DNA from: Arthrobacter pascens
Lineage (GTDB): Bacteria > Actinomycetota > Actinomycetes > Actinomycetales > Micrococcaceae
DNA: 64,000 nucleotides
Assembly: GCF_017052465.1 (NCBI RefSeq)
Contig: NZ_JAFHKT010000115.1
Span: 23,277-87,276, forward strand
Direction: 5' to 3'
Part shown: one piece after another, positions 16,864-26,383 of the stretch
How positions within the stretch are numbered: position 1 is the first letter of the stretch
Layout: every line of letters starts with the position of its first letter
The notes under the pieces: generated by a model
Seen by the model: the letters and a program-made list of their open reading frames with translations, nothing else
Databases searched by the model: none
Told to the model about the DNA's origin: nothing
Translations under genes and position numbers: made by a program

Positions 16864-18201
16864 CTAAGGGCCGGCGGTCCGCCGGCGCCTGCGCTGCTGC
16901 AGGGCTATGCCGACTGCGCAGAGCAGGACGCCGCCCGCGCCAACCGACACGAAACCGCCCCACGGTCCGACGCCGTCGATAAACAGGCCCGCGAGCGGCG
17001 CGCCGAGCGCCACACCGGCGGTCAGCGCCGATCCGTACCAGCCCATCGCTTCACCACGCCGCGCCTCATCCACGAGGTCGGCCACCTTCTCGGACGCGGA
17101 CGAAAGGACCGGCGCGCACAACAGGCCCGGGAGCAGCGACAGCAGGCTCAGGGTCATCGTGTCGGTGGCGAACCCCATCGGGATGGTCAGGGCGGCCATG
17201 CCCATCAGGAGCAGGATCGGCGACAGGGGGCGGTGCAGGGCGCCGTAAATGAGCCCGCCAACAACCGAAGCGGCGCACCAGAAGAGGAAGACCATCCCGA
17301 TCTCCCCCTGGTGACCGCCTGTTTCCAGGGCAGCCACTATTCCGACGTCGGTCCCACTCAGCACCATTCCTGCCCCGGAGGCGACTGCGAACACAGCTGC
17401 CACAGCGGGGGTGAACCACCTGAAGCTGGAAGCGACCTTGCCCTGCAGCCCTTGATTCCGCGTCTTGGGGCGCCGCGTGCCGGCCGACGGCCGTTGCGGG
17501 CCGGCGGCAGCCTCTTGGACATGGACAGGTGCAGCAGCCACTACCGCCACCCCGGCCTCCTCCCGCCGGTCCGCTTCACGGGCCTCATTTCGGGCGGTGG
17601 TGCGGGCGGCGCTACCTGCAGCACTGCGGGTGGGCGGGTTGAACCACATGAGGAACAGCCCCGCCAGGGAGGTGGCGGCGCCGACGACCGTCAGGCCGAG
17701 GACGGAGTGGCCGCTGGTGGCCACCACCGCGCCGGCCGCCGGCCCGATCATGAATACCATCTCCGTGCTGATGGCATCGAGGGCGAAGGCCGTCCGCCGC
17801 TGGTCGCCGTCGGCGAGCACGCCCAGCGACTGCCGCACGACGCTGAAGATGGGAAGCGTCAGCAGGCCGCCCACGAAAACGAGCGGCAGCAGCCACTGGT
17901 AGGACACGTGGGGGACGATGGACCAGATGACGGTCTCGGACACGACCGACGGGATCAGTGCCCTGCGCAGCCCGACGGTATCCACACGGCGGCCGCGCCA
18001 TGGGGCGCCCAAGGCGATGCCGATGGTCATGACGGCGGCCGCCGTTCCGGCAGCCGCATACCCCTGCCCCAGGCTCAGCACGATGTGCAATGTGAGCAGC
18101 ACTCCAGCGGCCGAATGGGGAATGCGGGCAATCATGCCGACCGCCAGGAGCCGGCGTATGGGCCCGACGGCCAGCAGCTCCCGGTACAGGCTGAAATTCA
18201 C
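16864..18201 (-). CDS. MFS transporter
   Basis: This 445-residue protein has about twelve predicted membrane helices in two halves, with a long Ala/Arg/Glu-rich cytoplasmic loop between helices 6 and 7 (roughly residues 190-265). Conserved MFS elements include APWRGRRVDTVGLRR in the helix 2-3 loop. The family exports drugs or metabolites; the substrate is not predictable. It is convergent with the secreted protein gene and lies 60 bp after the SseB-like gene on the same strand. Confidence 0.88.
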   Translation of the reverse strand: MNFSLYRELLAVGPIRRLLAVGMIARIPHSAAGVLLTLHIVLSLGQGYAAAGTAAAVMTIGIALGAPWRGRRVDTVGLRRALIPSVVSETVIWSIVPHVSYQWLLPLVFVGGLLTLPIFSVVRQSLGVLADGDQRRTAFALDAISTEMVFMIGPAAGAVVATSGHSVLGLTVVGAATSLAGLFLMWFNPPTRSAAGSAARTTARNEAREADRREEAGVAVVAAAPVHVQEAAAGPQRPSAGTRRPKTRNQGLQGKVASSFRWFTPAVAAVFAVASGAGMVLSGTDVGIVAALETGGHQGEIGMVFLFWCAASVVGGLIYGALHRPLSPILLLMGMAALTIPMGFATDTMTLSLLSLLPGLLCAPVLSSASEKVADLVDEARRGEAMGWYGSALTAGVALGAPLAGLFIDGVGPWGGFVSVGAGGVLLCAVGIALQQRRRRRTAGP

Positions 18202-18261
18202 AGGTAGGCCCTTCGGTCTGCCGCCGGGCAGAATAAGGACGGACCGACCATGGACCGGCGG

Positions 18262-19170
18262 TTACTCCGCGGCGCGCCTTAGTTTGATTTCGATCGAGTC
18301 AACGCGCTCACCGAACAATTCATTCCGGCTCCACTTGTTCTGCAGGCCGGCGAGCAGCGACTGGACGCCGGCGGCATCCAGCCCGTCCTCCAGGTAGAGC
18401 ACTACGCGCAGCTCCGGTCCGGGACCTCCGCCCGAGATCCTGCGGCCGGACCCGGTGGTGGCAGCGACGCCTTCTCCCGGCAGGATTTCCAGGCGCCGCA
18501 CCGCGGACGAACCCGCTGCCGCCGCGCCGAGCATGTCAGCCAGTTCGGCGTCGCGGTACGCGGGAACCCATGGCTGCTGCTGGGCCAGCGACCAGACAGC
18601 CGGCCTTCTCACGACGAACGTCACGTCGGATCCGGGGTCCACCACCAGCAATTCCGCTCCCTCTGCCACAGCCGAAAGTGCCGCCCTCGCTGCGTAGACG
18701 GCAACGGGCCGGGCCTCGGGGTGCCAGGCCGTCAAAGCGGCGGACGAGCTGAAGACCGGCATGGCCAGCCTGCCGTCCGGCGCTTTCAGGGTCACGAGCG
18801 CCATGTCCGCCTGCTTGTCGGCGTGCAGCCCGCCGGCGCCTTCGGCTTCCTCCGCCAGCTGTGCAACGACCGGAACGAAAACCCGTGCCGTCGCCAGCGC
18901 CGCAACAACGGCGGCTTCATCGCCACCGCCGCTTAGAAGCGCGTCAACGGCGGCGAGAAATCCGCTGTCCGCCGTGCCGTCGTCGTCCTCAAAAGTGTGG
19001 ATTTTCCCGTCATCGCCGGCAAGGCTCCGCCCGGCCCAGGGCTGGCCGGCGGAATCCGTGGCGCCGCCGGCGCCCGCGAGGGCTGCCTCGATGTGGCCGG
19101 GAAGCCTGCGGGCAGGCGGCTGGTGCGTTGCGCCGTCCGTTTCGCCGGGCGTCAGCCCCTGTCCTGCCAT
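18262..19170 (-). CDS. SseB family protein
   Basis: The 302-residue protein matches the SseB N-terminal domain family: an acidic alpha/beta region of about residues 75-200, with VFVPVVAQLAEEAEG, LAMPVFSSSAALTAW and ELLVVDPGS. The C-terminal ~90 residues end in the family's second region (LRVVLYLEDGLDAAGVQSLL). The function of actinobacterial members is unknown; the name comes from an enhanced-serine-sensitivity locus in enterobacteria. It begins 9 bp after hisA and probably shares its transcript. Confidence 0.85.
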   Translation of the reverse strand: MAGQGLTPGETDGATHQPPARRLPGHIEAALAGAGGATDSAGQPWAGRSLAGDDGKIHTFEDDDGTADSGFLAAVDALLSGGGDEAAVVAALATARVFVPVVAQLAEEAEGAGGLHADKQADMALVTLKAPDGRLAMPVFSSSAALTAWHPEARPVAVYAARAALSAVAEGAELLVVDPGSDVTFVVRRPAVWSLAQQQPWVPAYRDAELADMLGAAAAGSSAVRRLEILPGEGVAATTGSGRRISGGGPGPELRVVLYLEDGLDAAGVQSLLAGLQNKWSRNELFGERVDSIEIKLRRAAE

Positions 19171-19179
19171 GGCGCGAGC

Positions 19180-19926
19180 CTAGCGGCGGCCGGCGACGTC
19201 GAGGGCCTCGGGCAGGGTGAACGCGCCCGCGTAGAGTGCCTTGCCGACGATCGCGCCCTCGACACCAAGCGGCACCAGGGAGCGCAGGACCTTGAGGTCA
19301 TCCAGGCTCGAAATGCCGCCGGAGGCCACCACTGGCTTTCCGGTTTTTTCCACCATCTGCCGCAGCAGTTCAACGTTGGGACCCTGGAGGGTGCCGTCCT
19401 TGGTCACGTCGGTGACGACGTAGCGGGCGCAGCCGGCTTCCTCGAGGCGGCCCAGCACGTCCCAGAGGTCTCCGCCTTCCTTGGTCCAGCCACGGCCCGC
19501 GAGCGTCGTTCCCCGCACATCCAGCCCAACGGCGATCCGGTCACCGAACCGGTCGATGGCCCGCGCCGTCCACTCGGGATTCTCCAGGGCGGCGGTCCCC
19601 AGGTTGACCCGGGCCACGCCCAGGTCAAGGGCGTTTTCGAGAGACTCGTCGTCGCGCAGACCGCCGGAAAGCTCAACCTTGATGTCGAGCCGGCCCACAA
19701 CTTCGCGGAGGAGTTCGGCATTGGAGCCACGGCCAAACGCGGCGTCCAAATCCACGAGATGGACCCATTCGGCGCCCTGCTGCTGCCAGTTCAGGGCAGC
19801 CTCCAGCGGTGTGCCGTAGCTCGTCTCGCTGCCGGCCTCGCCCTGGACCAGGCGTACCGCCTGGCCGTTCACGACGTCGACTGCGGGGAGCAGTTCCAGT
19901 GCGGGCAGATCGGTTTGGCTGATCAT
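19180..19926 (-). CDS. hisA: ProFAR isomerase HisA (possibly bifunctional PriA)
   Basis: The 248-residue TIM barrel has the HisA pattern: [19 protein letters not shown] with the catalytic Asp on strand 1, [11 protein letters not shown] on strand 2, [14 protein letters not shown] on strand 3, and [15 protein letters not shown] with the second catalytic Asp on strand 5. It isomerises ProFAR to PRFAR, the fourth step of histidine synthesis. In many actinobacteria the same protein (PriA) also performs the TrpF reaction of tryptophan synthesis; sequence alone does not settle that here. It is the last his gene of the run, downstream of a small membrane protein gene. Confidence 0.96.
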   Translation of the reverse strand: MISQTDLPALELLPAVDVVNGQAVRLVQGEAGSETSYGTPLEAALNWQQQGAEWVHLVDLDAAFGRGSNAELLREVVGRLDIKVELSGGLRDDESLENALDLGVARVNLGTAALENPEWTARAIDRFGDRIAVGLDVRGTTLAGRGWTKEGGDLWDVLGRLEEAGCARYVVTDVTKDGTLQGPNVELLRQMVEKTGKPVVASGGISSLDDLKVLRSLVPLGVEGAIVGKALYAGAFTLPEALDVAGRR

Positions 19927-20011
19927 CTCGGGTCCTCAGTTCTCAGTTGGCGTTCAGTAGGAGGCGGGTGGCCGACAAGGAGTGGCCGTAAGCAGTTAGC
20001 CGGTCAGCGGG

Positions 20012-20170
20012 TCAGGCCGCAGGCAGGGTTAGCAGGTAGGCGGCCAGCAGCGACATGCCGGCCAGGACCCAGAACGCGATCTGCGTCCAGAGCGGCTTCT
20101 TCTGCTGCCTGAAGGACAGGGCGCCGCCGGCCAGCAGGCCGGCAAGGCCCATCAGGACAATGGACCACAT
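20012..20170 (-). CDS. 52-residue membrane protein between hisH and hisA
   Basis: A short gene fits between hisH and hisA. The ATG (20168-20170) follows directly on the hisH stop codon (TAGATG), which suggests translational coupling. The product has two hydrophobic helices, about residues 4-18 (IVLMGLAGLLAGGAL) and 31-49 (IAFWVLAGMSLLAAYLL), joined by a basic turn, SFRQQKKPLW. A two-helix hairpin with a cytoplasmic basic loop is likely. I know no function; its place in a his operon could mean a shared transcript only. Conservation in related genomes would confirm it. Confidence 0.72.
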   Translation of the reverse strand: MWSIVLMGLAGLLAGGALSFRQQKKPLWTQIAFWVLAGMSLLAAYLLTLPAA

Positions 20171-20899
20171 CTAGGCGGTCCGGCCATGCTGGTGGCGGAG
20201 GCCGTTGACCCAGTTCCGGAGGAGCCGGGCGCCGGCGTCGCCGGACTTTTCCGGGTGGAACTGCGTAGCGCAGAGCGGCCCGTTTTCCACCGCGGCGATG
20301 AATGGACCGCCGTGTTCGGACCATGTAACGAGCGGTGCCGCCATGCGCGGCTGCACGACATCGAAGTCCCAGGTCTGCACACCGTAGGAGTGCACGAAAT
20401 AGAAACGATCGTTTTCCACGCCTTGGAAGAGCTTGGAACCCTCGGGGACCTTGACGGTATTCCATCCCATGTGCGGAACGACGTCCGCCGGGAGGAGCTC
20501 TACCTTGCCGGGCCACTCCCCCATGCCCTCGGCTTCGGTCCCGTGTTCCACGCCGGCTTCGAACAGCACCTGAAGGCCCACGCAGATACCGAGGACGGGC
20601 CGTCCGCCGGCAACCCGGCGGCCGATCATCCGGATGGCGTCGACGGCTTTCAGTTCGCGCATGACGGTCTCGAAGGCACCGACTCCGGGAACCACCAGGC
20701 CGTCGGCGTTGAGGACGTCCTCCGGCTTCGCGCTAAGGATCACTTCGGCGCCGGCGCGTTCGAGGGCGCGGACAGCAGACCGGACGTTGCCCGAGCCGTA
20801 GTCCAGGACGGTAACGGTGGGCTTCCCCTCTGGAGAGGCCGGCTTGACCGTGGCCGAGGGGTCGATGATGGCGCCGTCCCGCAGAACCTTCCCGGTCAC
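20171..20899 (-). CDS. hisH: Imidazole glycerol phosphate synthase glutaminase subunit
   Basis: This 242-residue class I glutamine amidotransferase supplies ammonia to HisF for imidazole glycerol phosphate formation. It shows [19 protein letters not shown], the oxyanion strand [13 protein letters not shown], the nucleophile Cys in [12 protein letters not shown], and the catalytic His/Glu region [10 protein letters not shown]. The GTG start overlaps the hisB stop (GTGA), supporting coupling, and gives a 28-residue lead before the conserved fold, longer than most HisH proteins. hisF is not in the window. Confidence 0.96.
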   Translation of the reverse strand: MTGKVLRDGAIIDPSATVKPASPEGKPTVTVLDYGSGNVRSAVRALERAGAEVILSAKPEDVLNADGLVVPGVGAFETVMRELKAVDAIRMIGRRVAGGRPVLGICVGLQVLFEAGVEHGTEAEGMGEWPGKVELLPADVVPHMGWNTVKVPEGSKLFQGVENDRFYFVHSYGVQTWDFDVVQPRMAAPLVTWSEHGGPFIAAVENGPLCATQFHPEKSGDAGARLLRNWVNGLRHQHGRTA

Positions 20900-21522
20900 A
20901 GGGCGCCCTTGGTGGACGGGATGCCTTCAACGCGGGGGTCGGGCTCGACAGCGGCACGCAGCGCCCTGGCGAAGGCCTTGAACTGGGCTTCGACGATGTG
21001 GTGCGGGTCGCGGCCGGCAATGACGTTCATGTGCAGGCAGATTCCGGCGTGCAGGGTGATGGCTTCGAAGACGTGGCGCGTGAGCGAACCGGTGAAGTGG
21101 CCGCCAATGAGGTGGTACTCCTGGCCTGCCGGTTCCCCGCCGTGCACCAGGTAGGGCCTGCCGGATACATCGACAACGGCGTGGGCCAGCGCCTCGTCCA
21201 GCGGGACGGTGGCTTCGCCGAAGCGGCGGATGCCTGCCTTGTTGCCGAGGGCGGTCCGCAGTACCTCACCGAAGGTGATGGCCACGTCCTCGACAGTGTG
21301 GTGTACATCGATGTGGATGTCGCCGGTTGCCTTGACCGTCATGTCGATGAGTGAGTGCTTGCACAGGGCGGTCAGCATGTGGTCGTAGAACGGGACCGAG
21401 GTACTGATGTCTGAAACGCCGGTGCCGTCGAGGTTGATCTCCACCAGAACGGAAGATTCGCTGGTGGCACGCTCGAGGCGTGCAGTCCGGGACTCGGCAG
21501 CCTTGATTCCGGTGTCGCTCAT
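20896..21522 (-). CDS. hisB: Imidazoleglycerol-phosphate dehydratase
   Basis: The 208-residue protein is the monofunctional dehydratase of histidine synthesis, without the phosphatase domain of the E. coli protein. Metal-binding motifs are present: [28 protein letters not shown], and later [17 protein letters not shown]. The ATG at 21522 ([12 protein letters not shown]) is chosen as the family start with AGGA upstream. It overlaps hisH by 4 bp and follows hisC by about 60 bp. Confidence 0.97.
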   Translation of the reverse strand: MSDTGIKAAESRTARLERATSESSVLVEINLDGTGVSDISTSVPFYDHMLTALCKHSLIDMTVKATGDIHIDVHHTVEDVAITFGEVLRTALGNKAGIRRFGEATVPLDEALAHAVVDVSGRPYLVHGGEPAGQEYHLIGGHFTGSLTRHVFEAITLHAGICLHMNVIAGRDPHHIVEAQFKAFARALRAAVEPDPRVEGIPSTKGAL

Positions 21523-21581
21523 AGTGATAGGTGTCCTTTTTGACGAAGGAAGGTGCAGACGTTGCGGGTCTACCCCCAAGT

Positions 21582-22700
21582 TTAGGCGGGAAGTGCAGCC
21601 TGCCCTGCCAGGATGCGTTCCAGCGCCTCCAGGAAGGCTGTGGTTTCCGTCTCAGTGCCGGCCGTCACCCGCAGGTGGCCCGGGATGCCGACGTCCCTGA
21701 TCAGGACTCCGGTGTCCAGCAGCGCCTGCCAGACCTCATGCGGGTTCTCGAGGCCGCCGAAGAAGACGTAGTTTGAGTCCGACGCAGCGGGGCGAAGCCC
21801 CATTCTGGTGAGTTCGGTGACGATCCTGTCGCGCTGCCGCTTGATGTCCTCAACGTCGGCCATGAGCGCCTCGCGGTGCCGGAGCGCCGCAAGGGCGGTG
21901 GCCTGGGTGATCGCGGACAGGTGGTACGGGAGGCGGACAAGGCGCAGCGCGTCGGCCACCTCGGGGGCCGCGGCCATATATCCGAGACGGGCGCCCGCCA
22001 GTGCAAAGGCCTTGCTCATGGTCCGGGAGACAATGAGCCGCTCACGGCCCGGCAATAGGGTGAGCGCGCTGGGGGTGCCGTCATGGGCGAATTCGTGGTA
22101 CGCCTCATCGACGATGACGATGGTCCTGCTGGACTCGCCGGCGTCGTAGACGGCTTCCACCACGTCCAGCCCCAGGCCGGTGCCGGTGGGATTGTTGGGA
22201 GAGCAGAGGAACACAACATTCGGCTGCAGCTCCCTGACCTGGCGGGCTGCGGACTCAGCGCTCAGGCCATAGTCCTCCGCGCGCTGCCCCACGATATATT
22301 CGGTGTCCGTTCCGCTGGCCAGCAGCGGGTACATGGAGTATGTGGGCGGAAAGCCCAGCGCCTTTCGGCCGGGTCCGCCGAACGCCTGCAGTATCTGCTG
22401 GAGGACTTCGTTGGAGCCGTTGGCGGCCCAGATGTTTTCGGCAGCGAGCCCGTGGCCCAGGTATTCCGCCAGGGCCTCGCGGAGCTCGGTGAATTCCCGG
22501 TCGGGATAGCGGTTGAGGCCCGCTGCTGCCTCAGTCACGGCCTCGGAAATGGCGGCCCTGACATCAGCCGGCACCCCATGGGTGTTCTCATTGACGTTGA
22601 GCAGGATCGGCACCTCCAACTGCGGCGCCCCGTAAGGCGTCAGTCCCCGCAGGTTGGTCCGAAGGGGCAGTCGGTTCAGTCGCTCAAGCTGGTCAGTCAC
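21582..22700 (-). CDS. hisC: Histidinol-phosphate aminotransferase
   Basis: The 372-residue fold-type I PLP enzyme converts imidazole-acetol phosphate to histidinol phosphate. Key regions are [12 protein letters not shown] near the N-terminus, [33 protein letters not shown], and the PLP lysine in [17 protein letters not shown]. The start is GTG at 22700. It is the first his gene here: no hisD lies upstream, where the LysM protein gene begins 78 bp away on the same strand. Confidence 0.96.
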   Translation of the reverse strand: MTDQLERLNRLPLRTNLRGLTPYGAPQLEVPILLNVNENTHGVPADVRAAISEAVTEAAAGLNRYPDREFTELREALAEYLGHGLAAENIWAANGSNEVLQQILQAFGGPGRKALGFPPTYSMYPLLASGTDTEYIVGQRAEDYGLSAESAARQVRELQPNVVFLCSPNNPTGTGLGLDVVEAVYDAGESSRTIVIVDEAYHEFAHDGTPSALTLLPGRERLIVSRTMSKAFALAGARLGYMAAAPEVADALRLVRLPYHLSAITQATALAALRHREALMADVEDIKRQRDRIVTELTRMGLRPAASDSNYVFFGGLENPHEVWQALLDTGVLIRDVGIPGHLRVTAGTETETTAFLEALERILAGQAALPA

Positions 22701-22777
22701 TTGGACAGTTTAAGTGCCCCGGACGGCGAGCGGGAAACTGTGACAGGTCAGGGAGGGCCGGCCACAGGGATCAAGGC

Positions 22778-23191
22778 CTACTTGGACGGGACGAACAGCT
22801 GCTGCCCCGGCATGACCTTGCCGTTCTCCAAGTTGTTCAGCTGGACAATATCCGCGATGACATCGCGCGGGTCCCTGGCCGGATCAACACTCCCCGCAAT
22901 GGCCCACAGCGATTCCCCTGGCTGCACCGTCACGGAAACGGTCTGTGTCACTGACAGCCCGCCGGCGGCGTCGGCAGCCTTGGCCGGTGAGTTCAGCAAG
23001 CCGGTGAGAGACAGGAGAAGCGCAGCCAGTAGTACCAGCGGCAGTCCGATCAGGACGATCCGCCCGCGGCGGGTGAGCCGCAGGCGCGGCGGCCGCGCCG
23101 CCGGCCCGCCAGGCTGCCCGCCCGCCTGCAGGCCCTGGGCGCCCACGCGATTCTGGGGACGTGAATGGTGAACTGCTGTTGAAGCTGACAT
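22778..23191 (-). CDS. LysM-domain membrane protein divergent from lexA (DivS/ChiZ-like)
   Basis: This 137-residue protein has a Pro/Arg-rich cytoplasmic tail (1-43), one membrane helix (IVLIGLPLVLLAALLLSLTG, about 45-64) and a C-terminal LysM peptidoglycan-binding domain (about 85-135, with VQPGESLWAIAG and PGQQLFVPSK). The layout and divergence from lexA match Rv2719c of Mycobacterium tuberculosis and DivS of Corynebacterium glutamicum, which restrain cell division during DNA damage. A LexA box lies about 100 bp upstream of the start. SOS-controlled division inhibition is inferred from context and architecture, not from strong sequence identity. Confidence 0.8.
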   Translation of the reverse strand: MSASTAVHHSRPQNRVGAQGLQAGGQPGGPAARPPRLRLTRRGRIVLIGLPLVLLAALLLSLTGLLNSPAKAADAAGGLSVTQTVSVTVQPGESLWAIAGSVDPARDPRDVIADIVQLNNLENGKVMPGQQLFVPSK

Positions 23192-23291
23192 GAACTGAGC
23201 CCTCCTGGACCACTCTGTGCTGCCCGGTGTGTCCCGGTCCGCCGGGGATCCGCCGACATTTTCGAATGACCGGGCCGCTCCGCAGCTGTAC

Positions 23292-23307
23292 TAGAACACA
23301 TGTTCGA
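23292..23307. promoter_or_regulatory. LexA box proximal to the LysM gene
   Basis: TAGAACACATGTTCGA matches the SOS consensus TCGAAC-N4-GTTCGA at all but one of the half-site positions. It lies about 100 bp before the LysM start and could serve both divergent genes of the 323-bp intergenic region. Confidence 0.85.
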
Positions 23308-23358
23308 ACTTTGCTTCTCCATTTTTAGCACTTATCGACGAATAAAGTCGAGACTCGC

Positions 23359-23374
23359 TAGAACAAATGTTTGA
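23359..23374. promoter_or_regulatory. LexA box proximal to lexA, with predicted promoter
   Basis: TAGAACAAATGTTTGA is a second, slightly weaker SOS box. It overlaps a predicted promoter: TTGAAA (23371-23376), a 17-bp spacer and TACGTT (23394-23399). LexA bound here would block the -35, giving autorepression. The leader to the lexA start is about 110 nt. Confidence 0.8.
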
Positions 23375-23514
23375 AAAAGCCTTGTGGCTGGCCTACGTTT
23401 GAAATCAAAGAACAACCACTTCTGCAGTTGATCAGCAGGGTCTGACATTTCAGGCCGGAAGTTCCCGGCAACTGCAGCCAAGCAAGCCGGGAGGAACGAA
23501 AGGCGTTGGCGAAC

Positions 23515-24264
23515 ATGGCAGCACAAGCCTCCGACGGCAAAGCTACCCAGCGCAGCCAGCGGTCCCGGACAGCACCCAAGGGACTCACCGTCCGGCAGAA
23601 AAAGATCCTGGAAACCATCCAGCGCTCGGTCAACGAGAACGGGTACCCTCCCTCCATGCGGGAGATAGGCGACACCGTTGGCCTGGCCAGCCTGTCCAGC
23701 GTCACCCACCAGCTCTCGCAGCTTGAAAAGCTCGGATACCTCCGTCGCGATCCCAAGCGACCCCGGGCAATGGAAGTCCTCATGCCCCTGACGCTGGATG
23801 CCGGGGTCTCCAAGTCCGCGGGCGGGGACAAGGGGACGCCGCAGCACAGCGCGGGCCGTGGGTCCGTTTCAGAGTTGCCCAGCGCCACGGACACGGCGCT
23901 GGTTCCGCTGGTGGGGCGCATTGCCGCCGGCGGCCCCATCCTCGCCGACCAGATGGTGGAGGACCTCATGCCCCTGCCGCGCCAGCTCGTCGGCCACGGG
24001 GAGCTGTTCATGCTGAGGGTCGCCGGTGATTCCATGGTGGACGCCGCGATCTGCGACGGCGACTGGGTAGTGGTGCGCCGCCAGAGCGACGCCGTCAACG
24101 GCGACATCGTAGCGGCGCTGCTGGATGACGAAGCAACCGTCAAGACCTTCCGGCAGCGGGACGGCCACACCTGGCTGCTTCCTCAGAACACCCAGTACGA
24201 GCCCATCCTGGGCGACCACGCCGTGGTCATGGGCAAGGTCGTGTCCGTACTGCGGTCGCTTTAG
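23515..24264 (+). CDS. lexA: LexA repressor
   Basis: The 249-residue protein is the SOS repressor. An N-terminal winged helix (about residues 20-85, with [20 protein letters not shown]) binds operators; the C-terminal S24 peptidase domain cleaves itself when RecA is active. The cleavage site is in GRIAAGGPI (Ala138-Gly139), and the catalytic pair is Ser173 in GDSMVDAAI and Lys210 in EATVKTF. An in-frame TTG at 23506 is an alternative start. A linker of about 40 residues between the domains is longer than in E. coli, as is common in actinobacteria. Confidence 0.97.
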   Translation: MAAQASDGKATQRSQRSRTAPKGLTVRQKKILETIQRSVNENGYPPSMREIGDTVGLASLSSVTHQLSQLEKLGYLRRDPKRPRAMEVLMPLTLDAGVSKSAGGDKGTPQHSAGRGSVSELPSATDTALVPLVGRIAAGGPILADQMVEDLMPLPRQLVGHGELFMLRVAGDSMVDAAICDGDWVVVRRQSDAVNGDIVAALLDDEATVKTFRQRDGHTWLLPQNTQYEPILGDHAVVMGKVVSVLRSL

Positions 24265-24325
24265 GTCCCGGCTCGCTCGAGGTGCGCCAAGGGTGTGCTA
24301 AATCGGGCGCGCCGAGGGACGCTCC

Positions 24326-26383
24326 CTAGGACTGCGCCCCGGCGAGCCTTTCCAGCGCCGCCACGGCGATCTTTCTGTCCGTCGTGGGCCAGAACGGCGG
24401 GAGCGCGGCGCGGAGAAACCCGCCGTAGCGCTCCGTCGAGAGCCGCGAATCCAGGACCGCCACCACACCTTTGTCGTCCGTGGACCGGATGAGGCGCCCC
24501 GCGCCCTGGGCCAGGCGGATCGCGGCATGGGTGGCTGACACGGACATGAAACCGTTGCCGCCGGCCTGGGCTACGGCCCGGGAGCGTGCCGTCATCAGCG
24601 GGTCGTCCGGCCGCGGGAACGGAATCCTGTCGATCACCACGAGCCGGCACGAACCGCCGGGAACATCTACGCCCTGCCACAGGGACATGGTGCCGAACAG
24701 GCAGGTGTCCGGCTCGTCGGCGAACTGCTTCACCAATGCGGTCATGGTTGAGTCGCCCTGGCAGAGGACGCTGACGTCCAGCCGGGGGCGCAGCGCCTCC
24801 GCCGCGTCCTCCGCGGCCCGCCGGGACGAGAAGAGGCACAGCGCTCCCCCGCCCGAGGCACGGATCAGGGTTTCCAGTTCGTCGAGCGCTTCCGGCGACA
24901 TCCCCCTGCCCGGCTTCGGAAGGTGGCCGGCCACGTACAGGATGCCCTGCTTCGGGTAGTCGAACGGGGACCCGACGTCCACGCCCGTCCAGCTGGGGGC
25001 GCCTTCGCCCAGGAGACCGAGTCCGCCGGCGGCGGGTTCGAAGGCCGAGCCGATGGCCAGCGTTGCCGAGGTCAGGACCACGGTGTGGCCTTCGAACAGG
25101 CCCTCCCGAAGTCGCCCGGCAACACTCAGGGGAGCGATGTTGATCAGCGCGGGCTGCGTGTCATCGGGTGCCGAATACCCCTGCTGGGGGTCAAAGGTGC
25201 TGTTCCGTGAAAACCACACCACCTCGCGGTTTTCCCGAGCGGCGAGCAGCCGCTCGCACAGCTCCAGGATGACGAGGAGGCGGGACCGCGCAAGCTGCCG
25301 CCCGCCGTCGGCCGCGTTGTTGCTGTCCCCCTTGGAATCGGAGAGCGCCGCCCGGCAGGCCTCACGCAGCTGGTCCACGCAGTCGAGCTGCTCCGCGTTG
25401 AGTCCGTTTGGGAGCAGCCCGCTGGGAACGCCGACGAGGGCAAGTTCAAGGTTGGCGGCGGCGTTGTTCAGCGCATCCACGGTGATCCCGGTGTGCTTCC
25501 GGGCGCCGGACGCTGCCACATGCACCATCGCGACGGACAGCTGCCCGGACACCGCCCCGGTGACACGGTCCTGGAGCTCGTGGGCCTCGTCCACAACCAC
25601 GACGTCGTACTCGGGCAGCACGGCCAGGCCCTCAAAGGCGCTGACAGCGAGCATGGCATGGTTGGTCACCACGACATCGGCATCGGCGGCGTCGTGCCGG
25701 GCCAGTTCGCTGAAGCACTCGGCCGCGAGGGGGCACTTCTGCGCACCGAGGCATTCCATGGACGTGACCGACACCTGGCGCCAGGCCCGGTCCGTTACCC
25801 CCGGGAGAAGTTCGTCGCGGTCCCCCGTGGCTGTCTTTTCTGCCCACTCGCGGAGCCGGACCACCTCCTTGCCGAGCTGCGAGGAAGGTCCTCCCATGGC
25901 GGCGGCGAAGTGCGGGACGCTGGTGTCCTCGCCGAGCGAAAAGAGCTGTCCCTCCGAGGGCTCCTCGGAGGGAAATCCGCCTTCGAGCTTGTGCCGGCAG
26001 ACGTAGTTGGACCGCCCCTTGACGAGGGCCACCTTGACCGACCGGTCCAGCGCCGGCGTGATGTTCTTCAGCAGCCGCGGGAGATCCCGGCCCACAATCT
26101 GTGTCTGCAGCGCCAAGGTGGCGGTGGAGACGAGCGTGGGCTTGTCGCTTTCCAGCGAATGGGCGATCAGCGGGATGAGGTAGGCCAGGGACTTGCCGGT
26201 GCCCGTGCCCGCCTGGACGAGCAGGTGGTCGCCGGTGTCGATCGCCCGCGCCACCTGCCGCGCCATCTCATGCTGGCCGCTGCGGCTTTGTCCGCCCATG
26301 CCGGCCACAGCCCGGTCGAGGAGTTCGATGACAAACTCCTCGCCGGCCGCGGCATCGGCGGGCTCCGCCGCCTGCTCAGTCAT
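24326..26383 (-). CDS. dinG: DinG-family ATP-dependent DNA helicase
   Basis: This 685-residue superfamily 2 helicase of the XPD/DinG group has Walker A in VQAGTGTGKSLAYLIPL (about residue 58), a DEAH box in VVVDEAHELQD and the C-terminal helicase motifs (LFGTMSLWQGVDVPG, VIDRIPFPRPDDPL, QGAGRLIRS). Cysteines in YVCRHKLEGG and LGAQKCPLAAECF are placed like the Fe-S ligands of the family. These helicases unwind damaged or R-loop DNA 5' to 3'. It overlaps the hflX end by 8 bp, and no SOS box of its own is seen, so it is probably read from the hflX promoter. It is convergent with lexA. Confidence 0.93.
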   Translation of the reverse strand: MTEQAAEPADAAAGEEFVIELLDRAVAGMGGQSRSGQHEMARQVARAIDTGDHLLVQAGTGTGKSLAYLIPLIAHSLESDKPTLVSTATLALQTQIVGRDLPRLLKNITPALDRSVKVALVKGRSNYVCRHKLEGGFPSEEPSEGQLFSLGEDTSVPHFAAAMGGPSSQLGKEVVRLREWAEKTATGDRDELLPGVTDRAWRQVSVTSMECLGAQKCPLAAECFSELARHDAADADVVVTNHAMLAVSAFEGLAVLPEYDVVVVDEAHELQDRVTGAVSGQLSVAMVHVAASGARKHTGITVDALNNAAANLELALVGVPSGLLPNGLNAEQLDCVDQLREACRAALSDSKGDSNNAADGGRQLARSRLLVILELCERLLAARENREVVWFSRNSTFDPQQGYSAPDDTQPALINIAPLSVAGRLREGLFEGHTVVLTSATLAIGSAFEPAAGGLGLLGEGAPSWTGVDVGSPFDYPKQGILYVAGHLPKPGRGMSPEALDELETLIRASGGGALCLFSSRRAAEDAAEALRPRLDVSVLCQGDSTMTALVKQFADEPDTCLFGTMSLWQGVDVPGGSCRLVVIDRIPFPRPDDPLMTARSRAVAQAGGNGFMSVSATHAAIRLAQGAGRLIRSTDDKGVVAVLDSRLSTERYGGFLRAALPPFWPTTDRKIAVAALERLAGAQS

